Assembly (NCBI GenBank): GCA_012510295.1 | Contig: JAAZID010000368.1 | Span: 1-9,997, forward strand | DNA: 9,997 bases | Direction of reading: 5' to 3' | DNA from: Methanomicrobiales archaeon | GTDB lineage: Archaea > Halobacteriota > Methanomicrobia > Methanomicrobiales > Methanoculleaceae | Part shown: positions 5,765 to 9,997 of the stretch, piece after piece | How the letters are laid out: each line of letters starts with the position of its first letter | How positions within the stretch are numbered: position 1 is the first letter of the stretch | Program-made: the position numbers and the translations under genes | The notes under the pieces: model-generated | Database searches by the model: none | Told to the model about the DNA's origin: nothing | Seen by the model: only the letters and a program-made list of their open reading frames with translations

Positions 5765-6673
5765 TTAAAGCAGGCCTATCCCGAAGTATTCTGAGATGAA
5801 CCGGATCGCAGCGTAGAGAAAGTAGATGCCGAATATAAGCTTCAGGGTCGCCGGCTTGAACCGCCGGATCGTCGCTGCGCCCACCTGGGCACCGGCGATC
5901 GACCCTGCCGCGAGAACCAGTCCCACACCGATGGCGACATGCCCCGCCACGAGCTTGAGTCCACCGCCGAGGATCGCCATCGGGAGCATGGATGCAAGCG
6001 ACGTCCCCGCTGTGAGGGCGACCGGGGCGCCGAAGAGGTAGAGTAGCCCCGGGATGAGGGCGTATCCGCCCCCGAGTCCGGTGATACCGGTCAGGACGCC
6101 GACACCGGCGCCGAAGAGGAGATGGGCCGGGGGTGTGCCCCCGATCTGCTCCGGTTCCGTGCGGGCCGGGGGTCTGAGCCCTTCGCGGATCATGTTGATG
6201 GATGGGGCGAGGAAGACCAGTCCCAGGATGAGGCCGAGGATGTGGGTATAGCTGACGAGGAAGGAGAAGAGCCAGGAGCCTATGAGAACCCCGATCAGCC
6301 CGCCGGCAGCGATCCAGGTCGCCACCCTCCGGTCCAGATTCCCCCGCACCAGGTGGCCGGAAGCGCCGGAGAGCGACGTGAATATGACCACAAAAAGCCC
6401 GGTCCCGATAGCGATGGGCCCCGGGAACCCGAGGTAGAAGTACATGATCGGGAGCATGATCGTCGATCCGCCGACACCGATCAATCCGCCGAGGATCCCG
6501 GCGACGATCCCGATAACAAAAAGAAGGAGGAAGGTCGCCGGCGCAAAGGGCGGTGAGTCGGGGGTCACCCCCGTGCCGGTTGTGAGCGCCGCCCCGAGCA
6601 TTGCCGCGATCACGATCAGGAGCGCCGCTACCGGGGCGATTCGTCGCCATGCGGAGGAGCGGTCTCCTATCAT
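5765..6673 (-). CDS. TauE/SafE family membrane transporter (sulfite/anion exporter-like)
   Basis: A 302-residue polytopic membrane protein with about eight hydrophobic helices. It has the internal duplication typical of TauE/SafE proteins: one half carries GILGGLIGVGGSTIMLPIMY (about 60-78) and the other VLTGITGLGGGYALIPGLLY (about 194-213). Each is followed by an IGTGL or AGTSLA segment and by G-rich helices (GLIGVLIGSWL; GSIAGAQVGA). The halves are joined by a hydrophilic loop (REGLRPPARTEPEQ). Family members move sulfite, sulfoacetate, taurine or other organic anions; the substrate is not readable. The start at ATG 6673 is fixed by an in-frame TAG two codons upstream. The nearest good ribosome site (GAGGTGA, 6691-6697) overlaps the stop of the phosphorylase gene and is unusually far, 17 nt. 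The genes are 17 nt apart and probably co-transcribed, although no metabolic link is evident. Confidence 0.92.
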   Translation of the reverse strand: MIGDRSSAWRRIAPVAALLIVIAAMLGAALTTGTGVTPDSPPFAPATFLLLFVIGIVAGILGGLIGVGGSTIMLPIMYFYLGFPGPIAIGTGLFVVIFTSLSGASGHLVRGNLDRRVATWIAAGGLIGVLIGSWLFSFLVSYTHILGLILGLVFLAPSINMIREGLRPPARTEPEQIGGTPPAHLLFGAGVGVLTGITGLGGGYALIPGLLYLFGAPVALTAGTSLASMLPMAILGGGLKLVAGHVAIGVGLVLAAGSIAGAQVGAATIRRFKPATLKLIFGIYFLYAAIRFISEYFGIGLL

Positions 6674-6690
6674 ACCCTAATAGTAGGCCC

Positions 6691-8910
6691 TCACCTCTCT
6701 ATGAAACTGCCGGGAGGGATCGTGGGGCAGACCTCCTGGACACCGGCCATCGGCTCCCCCGGCCTGATCGCATACGTGCAGACCGAGGGGTAGTAGCTCG
6801 TTACGTACTCCTTGAGCATCCGGAGGGCGGAGTACTGGGGAGCGATGCTCTTCATCGACTCTTTCATCATCTGGACCCATTTATGCGAGACGTTGTCTAT
6901 CGTCCGCGAGTAGTAGAGCGGTGCGATCTCGTTCTCGATGAGGTCGTAGAGCGTGTTCGCGTCAGCCCGGTTGTTCCCCCCGTAGGGAACGTGCCCCTCG
7001 AACGCCCACCCGTTCCTGCCGTTGTAGCCCTCGACCCACCAACCATCTAGGACGGAGAGGTTCAGCACCCCGTTCATCCCCGCCTTCATACCACTCGTGC
7101 CGCTCGCCTCCATGAGCGGGACCGGGGTGTTCATCCAGACATCGACGCCCTGGACCATGTAACGGGCAAGCTGCTCGTCGTAGTCCTCGATGAAAGATAT
7201 CCGGCCCCCGAACCGGGGATCCTGGGAGTACTGATAGATCTTCTGGAGGATGCGTTTGCCCGTCTCATCGGCCGGGTGCGCTTTCCCGGCGAAGATGAGC
7301 TGGACCGGCCTCCAGCGGTTGTTCACGATCCTGTCAAGCCGATCCATATCCTCGAATATGAGGTCAGCCCGCTTGTACTCGGCAAACCGGCGGGCAAACC
7401 CGATCGTCAGCGCCGAGGTATCGAGCATCAGCCCCTCGGCAGCCAGGTTCTCGGGTTCATCCCGATACTTTGCCCATTTCAGGCGTTTACGTTCCCGGAC
7501 CCGGGAGAGGAGTTTCATCTTCAGCCACTTGTGTTCTTCCCAGAGCTCCTCATCCGGTATCTCATCGACCACCTCCCAGATGATCGGGTTATCGTACTCC
7601 TCGCGCCAGTTCGGGTAGATAGGGTCCATATACCGGTCGAGGAGCGACTCGATCCGGTGGTTCAGCCAGGTCGGTACGTGGACACCGTTGGTGATGGCAT
7701 CGATCGGGACATCTTCGACGGCGCGGTCGGGCCAGAGGGGCCGCCACATCTCTCTTGCGACCTCACCATGCCTTTGAGAGACACCGTTATGAAAGAGGCT
7801 CATCCTGAGAGCAAACGCGGTCATGTTGAATCCGGCGCCCGGGTTGTGCGGATCACTCCCGAGCGCCATGAACTCATCCCAGCTGAGATTGAGCGACGGG
7901 CAGTAGCCGCGGAAGTACTTCGCCATCAGGTCTTCGGGGAAGACGTCATGGGCTGCCGGAACCGGTGTGTGGGTGGTGAAGATCGCCGTGCCCCGGATCT
8001 GTTCGCGTGCTTCCTCAGGGGGCACACCGGCAGCGAGCCGTTCCCGGAGTTTTTCGAGGAGGGCAAACGCCGAGTGTCCTTCGTTCAGGTGCATCGCTGA
8101 GTACTCAATGCCGAGCGCACCGAGAACCTTCCTCCCGCCGATACCGAGCACCAGCTCCTGTCGGAGCCGGCACTCGAGTTCTTTTAGGTAAAGGCGGTGG
8201 GATATACTCCGGTTCTCGGGCAGGTTTGCGTCGATATGGGTATCGAGGAGGTAGAGCGGGACGCGCCCCACCTGCACCTTCCAGACCGCGACGTAGAGCG
8301 GCGGGTCGATGAGGGGAACCTGTACCACGAGCTGTTTACCGTCATCGTCGAGCACCCGGATGACCGGCGCAGCGTCGCGGTCCAGGAGCTCGGCGACGTT
8401 CTTCTGCCACCCGTTCGCCTCCATGTGCTGGTGGAGGTATCCTTCCGCGTACATGAACCCGACGGCGACCATCGGGATCCCGAGGTCGCTTGATGCCTTG
8501 ATGTGGTCGCCGGCAAGGATGCCGAGTCCTCCCGCATAGAACGGGAGCGAGTGGTGCAGCCCGAACTCGCTTGAGAAGTAGGCGATCGTCAGCGGCATCC
8601 GTCCGGGGTAGCGTTGCGCAAACCAGCTCGTCGTCGGTTCCATATACTGCCGGAACCGGAACATGAGAATATCGTAACGGCGGAGATAATCCGGGTTGTT
8701 TGCCGCCCGCTCAAAGAACCGTGGGGGTGTCTCAAGGAGCATCCTGACCGGGTTGTGGCGACTCATCTTCCACTCCGCCCGGTTCAGCTGTTTGAAGAGC
8801 ACCGTCGCTGAGGAGTGCCAGCTCCACCAGAGGTTGTAGGCGAGGTCGACCAGCCCGAAGATCCGCTCCGGGACATGGGCGAACCGCTCATAGGGTATCT
8901 CTGTATTCAT
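6691..8910 (-). CDS. glgP: Alpha-glucan (glycogen/maltodextrin) phosphorylase, GT35
   Basis: Cytosolic, PLP-dependent enzyme that releases glucose-1-phosphate from the ends of alpha-1,4-glucan using phosphate. Numbered from ATG 8910 (739 residues), the N-terminal DUF3417-type segment covers about 5-100 (FGLVDLAYNLWWSWHSSA). It is followed by YFSSEFGLHHSLPFYAGGLG at 111-130, LNEGHSAFALLEKLRERL, TTHTPVPAAHDVFPEDL, NGVHVPTW from 408, RRFAEYKRAD from 507 and FAGKAHPADETGKRIL. The PLP site is EASGTSGMKAGMNGVLN, with the Schiff-base lysine at about 609, followed by LDGWWVEGYNG. This fits the 'alpha-glucan family phosphorylase' branch found in archaea and Thermotoga, though it is on the short side for that branch. 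The ATG at 8910 is preferred over the ATG at 8940 because AGGTGATC lies 3 nt before it and the TATA spacing predicts a start near 8930. The TauE-like gene follows 17 nt downstream. Confidence 0.96.
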   Translation of the reverse strand: MNTEIPYERFAHVPERIFGLVDLAYNLWWSWHSSATVLFKQLNRAEWKMSRHNPVRMLLETPPRFFERAANNPDYLRRYDILMFRFRQYMEPTTSWFAQRYPGRMPLTIAYFSSEFGLHHSLPFYAGGLGILAGDHIKASSDLGIPMVAVGFMYAEGYLHQHMEANGWQKNVAELLDRDAAPVIRVLDDDGKQLVVQVPLIDPPLYVAVWKVQVGRVPLYLLDTHIDANLPENRSISHRLYLKELECRLRQELVLGIGGRKVLGALGIEYSAMHLNEGHSAFALLEKLRERLAAGVPPEEAREQIRGTAIFTTHTPVPAAHDVFPEDLMAKYFRGYCPSLNLSWDEFMALGSDPHNPGAGFNMTAFALRMSLFHNGVSQRHGEVAREMWRPLWPDRAVEDVPIDAITNGVHVPTWLNHRIESLLDRYMDPIYPNWREEYDNPIIWEVVDEIPDEELWEEHKWLKMKLLSRVRERKRLKWAKYRDEPENLAAEGLMLDTSALTIGFARRFAEYKRADLIFEDMDRLDRIVNNRWRPVQLIFAGKAHPADETGKRILQKIYQYSQDPRFGGRISFIEDYDEQLARYMVQGVDVWMNTPVPLMEASGTSGMKAGMNGVLNLSVLDGWWVEGYNGRNGWAFEGHVPYGGNNRADANTLYDLIENEIAPLYYSRTIDNVSHKWVQMMKESMKSIAPQYSALRMLKEYVTSYYPSVCTYAIRPGEPMAGVQEVCPTIPPGSFIER

Positions 8911-8913
8911 CGC

Positions 8914-8921
8914 GATCACCT
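8914..8921 (-). promoter_or_regulatory. Ribosome binding site that sets the phosphorylase start
   Basis: AGGTGATC on the minus strand is an 8-base match to the archaeal 16S 3' end complement (GGAGGTGATC) and lies 3 nt before the ATG at 8910. The in-frame ATG at 8940 has no such site. Confidence 0.7.
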
Positions 8922-8946
8922 GCCTGGGATGAACTGGCATTGTCTG

Positions 8947-8956
8947 TCAGGCCTGA
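8947..8956. promoter_or_regulatory. 10-bp palindrome at the phosphorylase promoter
   Basis: TCAGGCCTGA is a perfect 10-bp palindrome that overlaps the downstream half of the TATA candidate on the minus strand. Its position fits a repressor site. Ten bases can be palindromic by chance in GC-rich DNA, so confidence is low. Confidence 0.3.
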
Positions 8957-8960
8957 TAAG
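8953..8960 (-). promoter_or_regulatory. TATA-like box of the phosphorylase operon
   Basis: On the minus strand the sequence reads CTTATCAG, centred near 8957. A start about 27 bp on is near 8930 and leaves a leader of about 20 nt with the ribosome site. This start would exclude the ATG at 8940. Confidence 0.5.
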
Positions 8961-9040
8961 TGCTTCTGTCATGGGGAGGACGGTGACGGCCTTCCTGTGG
9001 TCTGAATTTGGGCCGGTTTTTGTGGTATGCCTGACCCGGA

Positions 9041-9063
9041 GGCAGTATTTGTGAGATATTGCC
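9041..9063. other. Inverted repeat upstream of the ABC transporter promoter
   Basis: GGCAGTAT (9041-9048) and ATATTGCC (9056-9063) are inverted with one mismatch, around a 7-base spacer TTGTGAG. In RNA the mismatch would be a G-U pair. The site ends 27 bp before the TATA box of the ABC operon, where archaeal activators often bind, so an operator is possible. Not proven. Confidence 0.35.
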
Positions 9064-9090
9064 AGGCTCGTGCCGGAAAGAATTGAGAGG

Positions 9091-9099
9091 TATTATATG
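9091..9099 (+). promoter_or_regulatory. TATA box of the ABC transporter operon
   Basis: TATTATATG, centred at about 9095, predicts a start near 9122. This makes the in-frame GTG at 9070 and ATG at 9097 unlikely starts, because they would lie upstream of the transcript. It leaves leaders of 20, 29 or 38 nt for the ATG codons at 9142, 9151 and 9160. Confidence 0.6.
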
Positions 9100-9150
9100 T
9101 TCTCTTTACCGATGCTCATCCATCCAGAGGCACTGGAGAGCATGATCGCG

Positions 9151-9876
9151 ATGCATCATATGATCGAGGCGGAGGGCCTCACGAAGAATTACGGCAACGT
9201 CACCGCCGTGGACAGGATATCGCTCAATGTCGCTGAAGGGGAGCTCTTTGGCCTGCTCGGGCCGAACGGCTCAGGAAAGACGACGATGATCCGGATGCTG
9301 ACCGGGCAGGTCCGGCCGACGTCCGGGTCGGCCCGGGTGATGGCTCTCGACGTGGTGGAAAACCCCATCCGGGTCCGGGAGGTCGTCGGGATCATCCCTG
9401 AGCAGGAGACGCCGCCGAGTTTCCTCACCGCCGAAGAGTACCTCCGCTTTGTGGCCCGTATCCGGAACCTCGACGGGATCGACGAGCAGTGCGATCAGTG
9501 GTTCGATCTGCTGGAGTTCTCGGATAAGCGCGACGTCCTCTGTAAGGATCTCTCCCGGGGCACCCGGCAGAAGCTGATGTTTGCCCAGGCATTCCTCCAC
9601 GAGCCCCGGCTCGTCCTCATCGATGAGCCCCTGATCAACCTGGACCCTATCATGCAACGGAAGGTCAAAGACTTCCTCCGCGGCTACACCCGCGACGGGG
9701 GGACAGTCTTTCTCTCCACCCACATCCTCGGGATCGCTGAGGAGATCTGCGACCGGATCGGGATCATCCATAACGGGAGGCTCCTCTACACCGGTCCGGT
9801 CGACGACCCCGCCGGGTCGGGCAGGCACCTCGAGTCCTTCTTCCTCGACCTGGTGCGGGGTGATGCCGGTGGTTGA
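9151..9876 (+). CDS. ABC-2 type transporter ATP-binding protein
   Basis: ATPase subunit of an ABC exporter, acting at the inner face of the membrane with the permease encoded just downstream. Numbered from ATG 9151 (241 residues): the aromatic A-loop region EAEGLTKNYGNV comes first, then Walker A GPNGSGKT at 37-44 and a Q-loop region VGIIPEQETPPSFLTAEEYL at about 79-98. The signature is degenerate, LSRGTRQKLMFAQAF (from 134), instead of LSGGQ. Walker B is LVLIDEPLINLDP (154-166) and the H-loop is FLSTHI. The C-terminal end HNGRLLYTGPVDD is typical of drug/lipid/bacteriocin-type ABC-2 ATPases. The start is uncertain: GGAGAG at 9135-9140 suits ATG 9151 best, but ATG 9142 and ATG 9160 (MIEAEGLTK, the usual family start) are also possible. 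The permease gene overlaps the 3' end by 14 nt. The cargo is unknown. Confidence 0.95.
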   Translation: MHHMIEAEGLTKNYGNVTAVDRISLNVAEGELFGLLGPNGSGKTTMIRMLTGQVRPTSGSARVMALDVVENPIRVREVVGIIPEQETPPSFLTAEEYLRFVARIRNLDGIDEQCDQWFDLLEFSDKRDVLCKDLSRGTRQKLMFAQAFLHEPRLVLIDEPLINLDPIMQRKVKDFLRGYTRDGGTVFLSTHILGIAEEICDRIGIIHNGRLLYTGPVDDPAGSGRHLESFFLDLVRGDAGG

Positions 9877-9997
9877 TCTCTTCCTCGCCATGATGAAAGA
9901 GGAGTGGCGGATCCACTCGACGGTCTTTGGGGGGATCTGGTTCGGGCTCTTTCCTTGCGTGATCGCCGTCTTTGCGTTCATCGGGTCGCTCGCCCTC
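9863..9997 (+). CDS. N-terminal part of an ABC-2 type permease (runs off the window)
   Basis: Starting at the ATG at 9863 the frame stays open to the window end (45 codons). It reads MPVVDLFLAMMKEEWRIHST, then a first hydrophobic helix (about residues 22-45, GGIWFGLFPCVIAVFAFIGS). A short amphipathic cytoplasmic lead with KEEWR followed by a membrane helix is the usual opening of ABC-2 permeases. The start overlaps the end of the ATPase gene by 14 nt, with GGTGCGGGG just upstream as a weak ribosome site, so the two are translationally coupled. Together they would form an exporter. The assignment rests on this N-terminus and the context; the rest of the gene lies outside the window. Confidence 0.8.
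   Translation, partial: MPVVDLFLAMMKEEWRIHSTVFGGIWFGLFPCVIAVFAFIGSLAL

Noticed and set aside
5748..5769. Plus-strand reading of the hairpin followed by TTTT as a terminator
   Set aside because: No plus-strand gene ends nearby, so a plus-strand terminator has nothing to terminate.
5499..6650. Minus-strand open frame of 383 codons across the TauE-like gene and the 5' part of the transglutaminase-like gene
   Set aside because: It crosses two real genes in another frame, and its product is Arg/Pro/Gly-rich low-complexity sequence typical of a shadow frame.
7276..8100. Plus-strand open frame of 274 codons inside the phosphorylase gene
   Set aside because: It is opposite a highly conserved enzyme and shows no protein-family motif.
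8911..8940. Ten-residue N-terminal extension of the phosphorylase from the ATG at 8940
   Set aside because: It has no ribosome site and lies upstream of the transcript start predicted from the TATA spacing.
9070..9150. N-terminal extension of the ABC ATPase from the GTG at 9070
   Set aside because: The TATA box at 9091-9099 lies inside it, and the extension adds 27 residues that have no place in the ABC fold.
1..9997. tRNA, rRNA, CRISPR array, insertion sequence, attachment site or phage-like genes
   Set aside because: No cloverleaf pattern, regularly spaced direct repeats, transposase or integrase motifs, or terminal inverted repeats were seen by eye on either strand.

Overview
The window looks like chromosomal DNA of a methanogenic archaeon, most likely a Methanoculleus-like member of the Methanomicrobiales. 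This is inferred from three things: GC-rich genes preceded by archaeal TATA boxes (TTATATA-like, about 25-30 bp from the expected transcript start), several starts that look leaderless or carry GGAGGTGAT-type ribosome sites, and a protein set typical of that group (a winged-helix/PAS/GAF sensor, short lipoproteins with Pro-Thr linkers, a DUF3417-type glucan phosphorylase). No 16S rRNA or other decisive marker is present, so the genus is a guess. There is no tRNA, rRNA, CRISPR array, insertion sequence or phage gene. The longest gap between genes is about 240 bp, and all gaps are short promoter or terminator spaces.

Layout. Positions 3-194 hold the C-terminal end of a small unrecognised protein (+), converging on a RimJ/RimL-type GNAT acetyltransferase (-). 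A 165-bp divergent promoter region separates the latter from a 635-residue sensor-regulator (+) with a winged helix, PAS, GAF, PAS and PAS. The sensor's TATA box overlaps a perfect 15-bp inverted repeat. A small HEAT-repeat protein (+) and a lipoprotein (+) follow. The lipoprotein meets, stop codon on stop codon, a two-gene minus-strand operon that encodes a membrane-anchored transglutaminase-like protein and a single-pass membrane protein. Next comes a second minus-strand operon: an alpha-glucan (glycogen/maltodextrin) phosphorylase followed by a TauE/SafE-type membrane transporter. The last 850 bp, divergent from the phosphorylase, start an ABC-2 type export operon (+): the ATPase and the first 45 codons of its permease.

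How the genes work together. The phosphorylase would release glucose-1-phosphate from stored alpha-glucan. The transglutaminase-like protein, its single-pass partner and the converging lipoprotein are all predicted to face outward, so they may form a small cell-surface module. The ATPase and permease form an exporter of unknown substrate. No clearly new defence or mobile system is visible. The items most worth a second look are the palindromic operator candidate at the sensor gene, the uncharacterised surface module, and the phosphorylase-transporter pairing. Several starts are reassigned from promoter and ribosome-site evidence.
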